Shown: one piece after another, positions 17,724 to 26,020 of the stretch
Layout: every line of letters starts with the position of its first letter
Numbering within the stretch: the stretch's first letter is position 1
NCBI GenBank assembly: GCA_902619665.1
Contig: CACNFB010000006.1
Coordinates: 1 to 50,240 of the forward strand
Source of the DNA: an uncultured Pelagibacteraceae bacterium
Lineage (GTDB): Bacteria; Pseudomonadota; Alphaproteobacteria; Pelagibacterales; Pelagibacteraceae
Reading direction: 5' to 3'
DNA: 50,240 nucleotides
Position numbers and translations under genes: made by a program
The notes under the pieces: generated by a model
What the model was told of the DNA's origin: nothing
The model's input: only the letters and a program-made list of their open reading frames with translations
Databases searched by the model: none

Positions 17724-18041
17724 TTATTGTCCTGGGGCTTTGTAGCCAATTTTACCTGCTTTAGCTGTGGCTTTTGAAAAATCAATAGCTTCAAGCATTG
17801 TTAAATTTTTAACAGCACCTGATCCTTCTACAACAAGTTTTATTGCAGCAAAATCATCAAATGATGTAAGTTCTGCAACAACAACAAAATCATATGATCC
17901 TCTTACAATGTCCATACTATGCATTGTTCCACCCATACTTTTTGTTAATTGTTCTACTACTGCTTTTCTGTCAGTATTAGGATCTTTTAAAAATCCTTGA
18001 AAAGCTTTTTCTGTGTAGTTTCCCATTATATATGCTTTCAT
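17724..18041 (-). CDS. GYD domain protein
   Basis: A 105-residue protein of the GYD family, a small ferredoxin-like alpha-beta fold related to dimeric alpha-beta barrels. The family signature is RGSYDFVVVAEL (about residues 46-57), followed by SFDDFAAIKLVVEGSGAVKNLTMLEAI. The function is not known; the fold often binds small ligands as dimers. A good Shine-Dalgarno (AAAGGAGTGCAAT before the ATG, read on the reverse strand) supports the start. It sits between the two aldehyde dehydrogenase genes in the opposite direction, divergent from the second. Confidence 0.88.
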   Translation of the reverse strand: MKAYIMGNYTEKAFQGFLKDPNTDRKAVVEQLTKSMGGTMHSMDIVRGSYDFVVVAELTSFDDFAAIKLVVEGSGAVKNLTMLEAIDFSKATAKAGKIGYKAPGQ

Positions 18042-18125
18042 ATTGCACTCCTTTTTTTAAATATAATACGAGTTTAAAGGATTTGTTGATATGATTTATT
18101 TGCACACTAGACACTTTAAAAGGTA

Positions 18126-19583
18126 ATGTTAGATTGCAATATGTACGAAAAATACGGACAATTTACTGATGGTAAATGGCATAAATCCTCTACTGGTGAA
18201 ACTTACGAAGTAATTAATCCAGCGAATGAAGAAGTTTTAGGCCAAGCCTCAAAAGCATCACCCGAAGATGTAAACAAAGCATTATTGTCTGCTCAAAAAG
18301 GATTAGAAGTTTGGAGAAAAACACCACCATGGCAACGTGCTTATATTTTAAGAAGAATTGCTGACAAGATGAGAGAAAAACAAGACATACTTGCTAAATG
18401 GATGACGCTCGAAGTTGGAAAACCGTTTGCAGAAGCAAAAGGCGAAGTTAACGGTGCTGCAGATATTTATGAGTGGAATGCAGAAGAGACAAAAAGAATT
18501 TATGGTCAAACAGTTGAAAGTAGATTTGAAGATACAAGAGTTCATGTTTATTATCAGCCAGTTGGCGTTGTTGCAGCTTTAGTTCCATGGAATTTCCCTT
18601 TAGTTCTCTCTGCTAGAAAAATTTCTACAGCCCTCGCAGCAGGATGTTCTGTGATTGTTAAACCTGATGTAATAACACCAGGTGTTGTGATGGAACAAGT
18701 TGAAATTTGTAGAGAATGTGGAGTGCCTCCTGGAGTTGTTAATTTATTATCAGGAGATCCACCAAGTATTGCACAACAATTAATCGCTTCAGATATTGTT
18801 AAAAAAATATCTATAACAGGATCATCTAGAGTTGGTAAATTAATTCTAAAACAAGCTGCAGATAAAGTTCAAAGAGTAACTATGGAACTAAGTGGACATT
18901 CACCTTTTATAGTTTTTGATGATGCCGATATTAAAAAAGCAGCTGATATGGCAATTGCTGCAAAATTCAGAAATAATGGCCAAGTTTGTATTTCGCCAAA
19001 TAGATTTTATATACAAGAAAAGAAAAAAGAAGAATTTGTAAATCTTTTTATAGAAAAAACAAAAAAATTAAAAATTGGTGATGGTATGGATCCATCAGTT
19101 CAACTTGGTCCTTTAACAACAAAAAAAAGATTAAATGAAATTGAAGATTTAGTCGAAACTACAAAAAAAGAGGGTGCGAAAGTTTTATTAGGTGGCAAAA
19201 GACCTAAAGGATTTAATAAAGGATTTTATTACGAGCCAACTATTTTTGACGATGTAAAAGATGATTTTACAATTATGAAGGTAGAGCCATTTGGCCCTTT
19301 AGTACCAATGCTATCATTTAAAGAATTTGATGAAGTTATAGAAAGAGCAAACAATCACGAACTTGGATTATCAAGTTATATTTGTACGAATTCAATGGAG
19401 AGAGCACACCGTGCATCTGAATTAATGGAGACTGGAACAGTTGCAGTTAATACACCTTTAGTCGCAATTGCTGAAGCACCATTTGGTGGTATAAAGCAAG
19501 CAGGTTATGGAAGAGAAGGTGGGTCAATGGCTATAAAAGATTATTTAAATGTTAAATATACTCACTTAGGAATTAAAGGATAA
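18126..19583 (+). CDS. NAD(P)-dependent aldehyde dehydrogenase
   Basis: A 485-residue ALDH-superfamily enzyme. Cofactor-binding ALVPWNFPLVLSARKISTAL, the catalytic Glu in MELSGHSPFIVFDDAD and the catalytic Cys in NNGQVCISPNRFY are all present, with the C-terminal GGIKQAGYGREGG. It is of GabD/succinate-semialdehyde dehydrogenase style rather than ExaC style, but the substrate cannot be assigned; a role on semialdehydes from amine or sulfonate breakdown is possible. An alternative ATG at 18141 would remove five residues. A 41-residue membrane peptide gene follows after 2 bases, suggesting a joint transcript with ccdA downstream. Confidence 0.92.
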   Translation: MLDCNMYEKYGQFTDGKWHKSSTGETYEVINPANEEVLGQASKASPEDVNKALLSAQKGLEVWRKTPPWQRAYILRRIADKMREKQDILAKWMTLEVGKPFAEAKGEVNGAADIYEWNAEETKRIYGQTVESRFEDTRVHVYYQPVGVVAALVPWNFPLVLSARKISTALAAGCSVIVKPDVITPGVVMEQVEICRECGVPPGVVNLLSGDPPSIAQQLIASDIVKKISITGSSRVGKLILKQAADKVQRVTMELSGHSPFIVFDDADIKKAADMAIAAKFRNNGQVCISPNRFYIQEKKKEEFVNLFIEKTKKLKIGDGMDPSVQLGPLTTKKRLNEIEDLVETTKKEGAKVLLGGKRPKGFNKGFYYEPTIFDDVKDDFTIMKVEPFGPLVPMLSFKEFDEVIERANNHELGLSSYICTNSMERAHRASELMETGTVAVNTPLVAIAEAPFGGIKQAGYGREGGSMAIKDYLNVKYTHLGIKG

Positions 19584-19585
19584 AA

Positions 19586-19711
19586 ATGAAAACTAAAAAA
19601 CAAATTAAAAAAGCTGCTAATATATTATTTTCTTGGAGAAATATGATGCCACTTTATTACGGCGTCATATGGATTGTCTTGCTATTAATTGTAATTTTTT
19701 CACCTTTTTAA
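19586..19711 (+). CDS. Small single-pass membrane protein (41 residues)
   Basis: ATG at 19586, stop at 19709-19711. The product has a basic N-terminus (MKTKKQIKK, with more Arg before residue 20) and a C-terminal hydrophobic helix, about residues 22-40, reading YYGVIWIVLLLIVIFSPF. Positive-inside charge predicts N-in, C-out topology. It fits exactly between the ALDH stop (2 bases upstream) and ccdA (15 bases downstream), and the reading frame has the codon bias of its neighbours, so it is probably real. No family recognised. It might assist CcdA or another membrane complex, which is inference from position only. Confidence 0.65.
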   Translation: MKTKKQIKKAANILFSWRNMMPLYYGVIWIVLLLIVIFSPF

Positions 19712-19726
19712 AATTAAAAATTATAA

Positions 19727-20434
19727 ATGGCACAATTATTATTAGCTTTTTTTGCAGGCTTCATAAGTTTTTTGTCACCATGTGTTCTACCACTTATTCC
19801 AGGTTATATTTCTTATGTCTCAGGAAGTACTTTAAATGAACTATTAGAAAGTAAGCGGGTAAATATTATTCCAACTGTGCTTTTTACTATTGGTTTTTCA
19901 ATAGTGTTTATTGCTTTTGGAGCAACTAGTACTTTAATTGGTAACTTTGTATTAACCAATTCTTTTGAGCTTAGAATTGTTTCAGGTGCAATCATTATAT
20001 TATTTTCATTACAACTTTTAGGTCTTTTTAATTTTAAATTTTTAAATATAGAAAAAAGATTTCAAACAGAAAGAAGATCAAATAAATTATACCCTGTTCT
20101 AGTTGGAATGGCTTTTGGTTTTGGCTGGACACCATGTATTGGGCCAATTCTTGGATCTATATTGGCATTAGCGGCATTAGAAAGTACTTTAACTAAAGGA
20201 ATTTTGCTTTTAACGGCTTATTCCCTAGGTTTAGCAATCCCGTTTATTTTGTCTGGTTTCTTAATTCAAAAGTTCATGGCAGTTTCAAAAAATCTTAAAA
20301 ATAATATGAATATTATTTCAAAATCTGGAGGAGCCATCCTTTTAATTACAGGAATTCTAATTATTACAAATCAATTACAAGCTGTTGGTTATTATTTATT
20401 AGAAGCTTTACCTTTCTTACAAAAGCTTGGTTAA
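19727..20434 (+). CDS. ccdA: CcdA-type thiol-disulfide transmembrane carrier
   Basis: A 235-residue polytopic protein of the CcdA/DsbD-transmembrane family that carries reducing equivalents from cytosolic thioredoxin to the periplasm for cytochrome c maturation. The two functional Cys are in FLSPCVLPLIPGY (first helix, about residue 19) and FGWTPCIGPILGS (about residue 130), both flanked by the conserved prolines. About six hydrophobic segments are seen, matching the short CcdA form rather than full DsbD. No periplasmic thioredoxin partner (CcmG/ResA) is present nearby. Confidence 0.94.
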   Translation: MAQLLLAFFAGFISFLSPCVLPLIPGYISYVSGSTLNELLESKRVNIIPTVLFTIGFSIVFIAFGATSTLIGNFVLTNSFELRIVSGAIIILFSLQLLGLFNFKFLNIEKRFQTERRSNKLYPVLVGMAFGFGWTPCIGPILGSILALAALESTLTKGILLLTAYSLGLAIPFILSGFLIQKFMAVSKNLKNNMNIISKSGGAILLITGILIITNQLQAVGYYLLEALPFLQKLG

Positions 20435-20461
20435 AATAATTTTTTGGTGTAAAATGTAGAT

Positions 20462-21481
20462 ATGTCGATAGGTTACTTTTTTAATCAGTCAACAAAATTT
20501 CTTTGGTACTCTGCGCACTATATAATTTCTTTTAAATATTCTACACCAATAAAAATAGATAAAACTAATCCTCCCTCATTTTATGGCAAGATGCCATCAG
20601 GAAAACAAATGTTTTTTGAGATGATGAAGTTATTAAATGAGGAAAGAAAATTAATTAATTCAAAATTCTATAAATTACCAAAGACACAATTAAAGGATTT
20701 ATTAAGTGCAGCAAAAGGTAGTTTTGATTTTTTCCTTGACCTTCCCAAGATAGACAAACGAAGAGCTTCAGGAAAATTTTCAGAAGTAGAAACAAAGAAA
20801 AAGGACTTACCTAAATATTACTTAAGAAACTTTCATTATCAAACTGATGGATATTTGAGTGAAAAATCAGCAAGATTATATGAATTTCAAGTTGAAACAC
20901 TTTTCACTGGGTGCGCAGCAACTATGCGAAGATTTTCCATGATACCACTAATTAACTATTTAAATTCTAATAAAAAGAATATTAAATTATTAGATATTGG
21001 AACAGGTACTGGAGAAATTATTGAAAGTTATAAAATAAATTTTAAAGATACAGAAATTACTTGCTCAGACTTATCTGAAGAATACTTAAATGTTGCAAAG
21101 CAAAAGCTTAAAAAGTTCAAAGATATTAAATATGTTAATTGCAAAGGGGAAGAATTACCATTTGAGAACGAGTCTTTTGATGTTCTTACATCTACATATA
21201 TGTTTCATGAAATTCCAACTGAAATTAGAAAACAGGTATTTTCTGAAATCTCAAGAGTATTAAAAAAAGATGGTATCTTTGTTTTAACAGACTCTTTACA
21301 AATTGATGATAATCCTAAGTTAAATCCGCTCTTAGAATTTTTCCCATATTCTACCCATGAACCTTTTTATCCAAAATACATAAGAGAAGATTTAAAAGAA
21401 GTAGCTAAAAATTATGGACTTGAAATGTACTATAACAAAAATGCCTATCTAAGTAAGAGCATGGCATTTAGAAAATTATAA
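20462..21481 (+). CDS. SAM-dependent methyltransferase with long N-terminal domain
   Basis: A 339-residue class I methyltransferase. The Rossmann core starts near residue 175 with motif I LLDIGTGTGEII, then acidic motif II in TCSDLSEEYL, VNCKGEELPFENESFDVLTS (post I) and RVLKKDGIFVLTDS. The first 160 residues form a separate conserved domain containing YYLRNFHYQTDGYLSEKSA and LFTGCAATMRRFSM, found, as far as I recall, in a methyltransferase group of cyanobacteria and alphaproteobacteria. UbiE/COQ5-like in core motifs; substrate unknown. The next gene converges 2 bases downstream and also encodes a methyltransferase, of a different subgroup. Confidence 0.85.
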   Translation: MSIGYFFNQSTKFLWYSAHYIISFKYSTPIKIDKTNPPSFYGKMPSGKQMFFEMMKLLNEERKLINSKFYKLPKTQLKDLLSAAKGSFDFFLDLPKIDKRRASGKFSEVETKKKDLPKYYLRNFHYQTDGYLSEKSARLYEFQVETLFTGCAATMRRFSMIPLINYLNSNKKNIKLLDIGTGTGEIIESYKINFKDTEITCSDLSEEYLNVAKQKLKKFKDIKYVNCKGEELPFENESFDVLTSTYMFHEIPTEIRKQVFSEISRVLKKDGIFVLTDSLQIDDNPKLNPLLEFFPYSTHEPFYPKYIREDLKEVAKNYGLEMYYNKNAYLSKSMAFRKL

Positions 21482-21483
21482 AT

Positions 21484-22113
21484 TTATTTCACTACCTCAT
21501 ATAATCCAAGCCAGGCATTCACTTCTTTACTAGCAAGATATTGAGATTTAAAAAACTCTAATTTTTTAAATTTATTTGTGTCACATAATTCTTTTAATTT
21601 TTTATCAAAACCATATTCTTCATGAATACCTTCATTAATCGTAAAACATATTAAACCTTTGTTTTTGGTAATTCTTACAAACTCATCTAAAGCAGGTGGT
21701 TTAACATGTGCATAAGTAAATGTACCAACACACATTACTGCATCAAATTTATTATCTTCATGATTTATTTTTTTATTAAGATCAGCTTTCTCTAATAAAT
21801 GATAAAGACCATTTGGAACTAAATCTAAAAGATTTTGGGAAAGATCTGCGCCATAAAAGTTTTTAAAACCATATTTTTTTAATTCAACCCCAACTAACCC
21901 TGTACCACAACCAGCATCGTAAATTTTAATTTCTTTATCATTTGCATATTTATTAAAAACCTCAGATGTTTCTTTTGGACCAGTGTAATTCCAGTCTGAC
22001 ATATCTTTGTCGTACTTATTTTCTTTACCCCAGTCGTCATAAAACTTCATCACATCCTCTGTTTTCTTAAGAGTATGTAATGGAACTTTATTTCCTATAT
22101 CTTTTTGAGCCAT
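21484..22113 (-). CDS. SAM-dependent methyltransferase
   Basis: A 209-residue class I methyltransferase. Motif I is IYDAGCGTGLVGVEL near residue 66, motif II FYGADLSQNLLDL, and the post-I acidic region NKFDAVMCVGTFTYAHV. A conserved N-terminal helix contains MKFYDDWGKENKYDKDM, typical of a Williams-Beuren/WBSCR27-like or UbiE-like small-molecule methyltransferase. Substrate unknown. It lies 16 bases downstream of the dioxygenase gene on the same strand, so the two probably form an operon. Confidence 0.88.
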   Translation of the reverse strand: MAQKDIGNKVPLHTLKKTEDVMKFYDDWGKENKYDKDMSDWNYTGPKETSEVFNKYANDKEIKIYDAGCGTGLVGVELKKYGFKNFYGADLSQNLLDLVPNGLYHLLEKADLNKKINHEDNKFDAVMCVGTFTYAHVKPPALDEFVRITKNKGLICFTINEGIHEEYGFDKKLKELCDTNKFKKLEFFKSQYLASKEVNAWLGLYEVVK

Positions 22114-22129
22114 TAGATTGATAATTTAA

Positions 22130-23230
22130 CTAAATAAATTTTCTAAGTAAATGTCTAAGTTTACCTTCCGAGGAGTCATAATCAATATAACAACCTTGTA
22201 AAAATCTATTTCCTTCATTTGGATTAAATTCTGTTCTACCGTGTAAGAGCCTATAATTATCCATCATTAATAAATCGCCCGGCATTAATTTAAATTTAAT
22301 TAAAAATTTATCTGAGTTGTATATTTCTGATATTTTATTTCTTGCTTGATAGTATAAATCTAATCTTTCTTTTTCTAAAGCAGGCACGAAATCTAATCTT
22401 GTACTAAATCTTACTTGTTTAATTTTGCTATCTTCATCTAATTCAATTAATTGCCCTACATTTTCCAACACAACATCTTTATCAACAAATCTAAATTTTA
22501 CTTTTACTTCTGTAAGAATTTTAAAAAAATCAGGATGATTTTTTTTTAAACTCTCTGCAACTGAAAACCCATCTACTAAAGTTGAATATCCTCCACTTAC
22601 CTCATTTTCAATACAATGTAATAATTGAATGTTAGGTATAGGTTTTCTATATGGGTTATCTGTGTGAGGTGATAAAGGTAAAGGTGTATATGCTAAGTCA
22701 TTTGGATTAGGTTTTGACTTTACATTGAAATATTCTCCAAAATTAGTCCTTCTAATACTTCCTATTGAATTTGCAAAATTAACAATGAAATTATCTTTTG
22801 TTGGAACGTTAGAAATTACTACAAAACCATTTTTGTAAAATGATTTTAAAACTTCTAACATCTCATCACTTTCAAAAAAATTATCTTTAAATTTAAAATT
22901 TTTTATATCTTTAAGATTAGAGTCCCATAAAACTGGTTTTATTATATCTTTTAAAAAGGCATCTGAATTAAATTCTTTTTCTATTTTATCAATTTCAATC
23001 TTTGACTTTACTCCATCGCTAAATTCAATATCCAAAAGTTTATCTAAAATATTTACTTTATTAATTTTGATATCTTTTAAAAACGATGGATCAAAAAGAC
23101 GTTGCTCGGTATTTTTATCTAAGTGTTCTTTTTCACTTACTCTTTCTCTAAGCCAAATAGGGTGTAACTCCCATTTATTTGAACCTTCAAAAATAAATAC
23201 TTTATTATTTTGTTCTAATTCAATTTTCAT
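22130..23230 (-). CDS. TauD/GBBH-type Fe(II)/2-oxoglutarate dioxygenase
   Basis: A 366-residue dioxygenase with an N-terminal DUF971/GBBH-like domain (about residues 1-95, containing WELHPIWLRER and RLFDPSFL) and a TauD/TfdA catalytic domain. The iron ligands are the HTD of LSPHTDNPYRKP (near residue 194) and the distal His of YRLLHGRTEF; the 2-oxoglutarate arginine is probably in NRFLQGCYID. Relatives include gamma-butyrobetaine and trimethyllysine hydroxylases. The zinc-binding cysteines of animal GBBH are absent from the N-terminal domain (the segment reads RERVSEKEHLDK). Substrate unknown; a quaternary amine or sulfonate is plausible. It is transcribed with the methyltransferase downstream. 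Confidence 0.88.
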   Translation of the reverse strand: MKIELEQNNKVFIFEGSNKWELHPIWLRERVSEKEHLDKNTEQRLFDPSFLKDIKINKVNILDKLLDIEFSDGVKSKIEIDKIEKEFNSDAFLKDIIKPVLWDSNLKDIKNFKFKDNFFESDEMLEVLKSFYKNGFVVISNVPTKDNFIVNFANSIGSIRRTNFGEYFNVKSKPNPNDLAYTPLPLSPHTDNPYRKPIPNIQLLHCIENEVSGGYSTLVDGFSVAESLKKNHPDFFKILTEVKVKFRFVDKDVVLENVGQLIELDEDSKIKQVRFSTRLDFVPALEKERLDLYYQARNKISEIYNSDKFLIKFKLMPGDLLMMDNYRLLHGRTEFNPNEGNRFLQGCYIDYDSSEGKLRHLLRKFI

Positions 23231-23315
23231 ACTAATATTCCTAGATATCTCAAAAAATTTACTTTTATCAAGTAAAATTAAATAGTAATAAGCTCATCTA
23301 TAAGAGCAAAAATAA

Positions 23316-24101
23316 ATGAAAAACAAAGATATTTATAATTTTCTAATTTCTTTAGCTAGAGATTTAAACAAATTTTATAAGTTAAAATTAAACAAAAAAT
23401 TTAAAGCTAAGAATAAAGGTAGCGATTCTAATTATGACCCAGTTACCATTGCAGATAAAAAATTTGAAAAATTTATTAGAACTAAAATAAGTAAAAAATT
23501 TCCTCAACACTCAATTATTGGTGAAGAATTTGGATTAAAAAATAAAAAAAGTGATTATTCCTGGGTTATAGATCCAATTGATGGAACTAGATCATTTGTA
23601 ATTGGATATCCATCATGGAGTAATTTAATTGCATTTTGTTATAAGAATAAACCAATTATGGGATTAGCAAACTTTCCTATCCTAAATAAATTTTATATCA
23701 ACCAGGATAGTAAAAAAGCCTTTCTTTTTAATGGGAAGAAAAAAATAAAATTAAGATCCTCAAATTGTAAACAATTTAAAAATGCAAAAATATCAGGAGA
23801 TTTTCACGGTCAGTATAGTTTAGATAAACTTAAAAAAGTTAAGAAACTATTACCACGAATGCAGTTTCCTTGTATGGATGCTTTAAGTTACTCACATTTT
23901 TGTGAAGGTAAAATTGATACAGTGTTTCAAAGTGGAAATAAAATATGGGATATTTATCCTTTAATTCCAATTATAAAAGCTTCAGGAGGAAATGTAACTA
24001 ATTGGGAAAATAAAGAAAATTTTAAAAGTGGAAATGTTTTAATATCTTCTTCTAAGCAAGTTCACAAACAAATGCTTAAGATGCTAAAACCACTCAATTA
24101 A
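23316..24101 (+). CDS. Inositol-monophosphatase family phosphatase (HisN-like)
   Basis: A 261-residue Mg-dependent, Li-sensitive-type phosphatase. Metal ligands appear in IIGEEFG (about residue 69), WVIDPIDGTRSFVIGYP (about residues 89-105) and the C-terminal NKIWDIYPLIPIIKASGG. The WVIDPIDGTR-SF stretch and overall length resemble HisN-type histidinol-phosphate phosphatases as well as IMPases, so histidine biosynthesis or dephosphorylation of a sugar or inositol phosphate are both possible. It overlaps the convergent epimerase gene by 4 bases. Confidence 0.85.
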   Translation: MKNKDIYNFLISLARDLNKFYKLKLNKKFKAKNKGSDSNYDPVTIADKKFEKFIRTKISKKFPQHSIIGEEFGLKNKKSDYSWVIDPIDGTRSFVIGYPSWSNLIAFCYKNKPIMGLANFPILNKFYINQDSKKAFLFNGKKKIKLRSSNCKQFKNAKISGDFHGQYSLDKLKKVKKLLPRMQFPCMDALSYSHFCEGKIDTVFQSGNKIWDIYPLIPIIKASGGNVTNWENKENFKSGNVLISSSKQVHKQMLKMLKPLN

Positions 24102-24976
24102 TTATTTTTAATAAAATCTTTTATATAATCTCTTAACTTGATTTTACCAAAGTGTTTGTAGACTTTATTAGAAAGATTCATATTAGTAAGTGCAGATGCA
24201 TATCTTTCCCCAGCTCTTCTTGGTAAGTATTTGATTTTCCTTTTGAACATTTTTGCAACTTTGATGATTGAAAAACTTTCTCTGTGAGAAATACTATAGT
24301 GTCTACAAAGATTTTTTTTCCAAGCCATAAAACAAATTTTAACTGTATCATCAATGTGAGTGAATCTTCTTGATTGAGTTCCAGGTCTTACAACAGGAAG
24401 TGGCCTCTTTCTTTTGTAAAAATCTTCAAATATTCCAATAACGGTTGCCATACTTCCTTTGCCAATTTGATTGGGCCCATAAACATTGTAAAAATAAATT
24501 ATTTCGTATTTAAAATTAAACCATTTTTTCATATTTTCTAAGAGTTCTAAATTTTTTGCTTTTGTAAAAGCATAAGGTGATAAATCTTTATCTTTACCTT
24601 TATTTCCAAGAGATGCAGATGTAGCACTATAAATTAATTTTATTTTATTTTTTAAACAAAAATTTATTACAGCATTAGTACCTATAGAGTTTGAGTCTAT
24701 ACATTTATCCATCTGTAAAAAACTTTGATAAATTCTAGCAAATTCCCCAAAATGAAAAATAGAGTGAATTTTTTTTGGATTTAAAACCGTGCTTATATTT
24801 TTTGTGTGTGCTTTTATATATCGTATTCTTGAACTTTTGATATGATTTCTCTTTGAGCTTGAGCTATAATTATCAATTGAAATTATATTCAATTTTGTTT
24901 TTTCTAAAAAATATTTAATAAGATTTGTTCCAACAAATCCTGCTCCACCAGTGATTACTATCTTTTTAGCGCTCAT
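24098..24976 (-). CDS. NAD-dependent sugar epimerase/dehydratase
   Basis: A 292-residue extended short-chain dehydrogenase of the nucleotide-sugar epimerase group. The NAD-binding motif is TGGAGFVGTNLIKYFL near the N-terminus, the catalytic Ser/Thr lies in IYSATSASLG and the Tyr-Lys pair in SPYAFTKAK. FYNVYGPNQ and RRFTHIDDTVKICF are typical of UDP-glucose 4-epimerase-like enzymes. I choose the ATG at 24976 rather than the TTG immediately before it. Substrate unknown, probably a nucleotide-sugar for surface glycans. Divergent from the CMD-family gene. Confidence 0.9.
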   Translation of the reverse strand: MSAKKIVITGGAGFVGTNLIKYFLEKTKLNIISIDNYSSSSKRNHIKSSRIRYIKAHTKNISTVLNPKKIHSIFHFGEFARIYQSFLQMDKCIDSNSIGTNAVINFCLKNKIKLIYSATSASLGNKGKDKDLSPYAFTKAKNLELLENMKKWFNFKYEIIYFYNVYGPNQIGKGSMATVIGIFEDFYKRKRPLPVVRPGTQSRRFTHIDDTVKICFMAWKKNLCRHYSISHRESFSIIKVAKMFKRKIKYLPRRAGERYASALTNMNLSNKVYKHFGKIKLRDYIKDFIKNN

Positions 24977-25051
24977 CAAACAGTTATCTATTAATTTAAA
25001 TATTTATTTATGTAAATAACTAAATTAGAATAAGTATTTAATAGGAGGAAT

Positions 25052-25444
25052 ATGGAAATTTTTAAACCAATTAATGAAAAAAAAGCCAAAGGCAAAGTCA
25101 AAAAAATTTTTAGTGAAATTAAAAAAACAAGAAAAATATCAAAAATACCAAATTTTTGGAGATCAATTGCACATAATCCTGCACTGCTTGAAAGAACTTG
25201 GAATAGTCTTAAAGCAATTATGAAAGATGGAGCTTTGGATGCTGTTACAAAAGAGTTAATTTATGTAGCTGTTTCAATTACTAATAGCTGTGGATATTGT
25301 ACAAGATCACATACTTTTGCAGCTAAAAAGAAGGGCGCAACAGATCAAATGATAAAGGAAATGATTGACGTTGTTGGTATAGCAAATCAAAATAATAAAT
25401 TAGTTGAGGCTTATCAAGTGGAAGTAGATAAAATTTATAAATAA
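25052..25444 (+). CDS. Carboxymuconolactone decarboxylase/AhpD family protein
   Basis: A 130-residue all-helical protein with the AhpD-core motif NSCGYCTRSHTFAAKK (Cys-x2-Cys-x3-His, about residues 88-103), found in peroxidase-linked AhpD-like proteins with alkylhydroperoxidase or thiol reductase activity. It has the YVAVSITNSCGYC stretch usual for the family. Start is supported by GGAGG 4-5 bases before the ATG. A redox/detoxification role is inferred. It is followed after 1 base by an SMR transporter and probably forms an operon with it. Confidence 0.9.
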   Translation: MEIFKPINEKKAKGKVKKIFSEIKKTRKISKIPNFWRSIAHNPALLERTWNSLKAIMKDGALDAVTKELIYVAVSITNSCGYCTRSHTFAAKKKGATDQMIKEMIDVVGIANQNNKLVEAYQVEVDKIYK

Positions 25445-25445
25445 T

Positions 25446-25781
25446 ATGAGTAATTTAATTGGATATGTATATTTACTTTTAGCAGTTGTTCTTGGAATAA
25501 CTTCTAACGGATTTCTTAAAACTACAAATGGTTTTACTAACATTGGCCCAACAATAATGTGTATGGTTACCATACTTCTTTGTATATTTTTTCTGGCAAA
25601 AGCAATGATGATAATACCTGTTGGATTTACATATGCGACTTATGGAGGTTTAACAATCACTGCGGTGACTATTTTTGGAATACTTAAATATAATCAAATT
25701 CCAAATATCTATGGCATTATTGGTATAACTTTAATTATCATAGGTGTAGTGCTTGTAAATTTTTTAGGAAAAACCTCTTAA
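25446..25781 (+). CDS. Small multidrug resistance (SMR) family transporter
   Basis: A 111-residue protein with four hydrophobic segments (about residues 3-24, 33-52, 58-79, 86-107), the architecture of EmrE/SugE proton antiporters. The first helix contains YLLLAVVLGITSNGFLK; the usual helix-1 glutamate of EmrE (Glu14) is replaced by a neutral residue at this position (the region reads AVVLGITSN), so drug/proton exchange of EmrE type may be lost. MIIPVGFTYATYGGLTI matches helix 3 of the family. Transcribed with the CMD-family gene. The gene that follows encodes a tiny membrane protein. Confidence 0.82.
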   Translation: MSNLIGYVYLLLAVVLGITSNGFLKTTNGFTNIGPTIMCMVTILLCIFFLAKAMMIIPVGFTYATYGGLTITAVTIFGILKYNQIPNIYGIIGITLIIIGVVLVNFLGKTS

Positions 25782-25849
25782 AAATAACTAGGACAATTCT
25801 GTACATTTTAAAACATTGAAAATTTGAAAAATTTTATTATTTTAAAATT

Positions 25850-25993
25850 ATGAACGTTTGTTATGCAACATTATTAGGAATAGCTTTTTTAGCAACTATT
25901 GTATTTATTTTTAGAAAACCATCAAAAAAAGAGTTAGAAAAATTCGAAAGCAAAGACCAAGACAAAATTAATTGGTCTAAAATGGGTTTTTAA
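25850..25993 (+). CDS. Small membrane protein (47 residues)
   Basis: ATG at 25850, stop at 25991-25993. The product has one N-terminal hydrophobic helix (about residues 4-21, LLGIAFLATIVFIF), then a charged, Lys/Glu-rich tail ending NWSKMGF. It has the A/T-rich codon use of its neighbours and sits in an otherwise unexplained gap, 68 bases after the SMR gene and 27 bases before the SRAP gene. No family is recognised. The frame could be a chance ORF, but the clean anchor-plus-charged-tail layout argues for a real gene. Confidence 0.55.
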   Translation: MNVCYATLLGIAFLATIVFIFRKPSKKELEKFESKDQDKINWSKMGF

Positions 25994-26020
25994 TTTTTTC
26001 AATTAAAGTATAATTAATCT

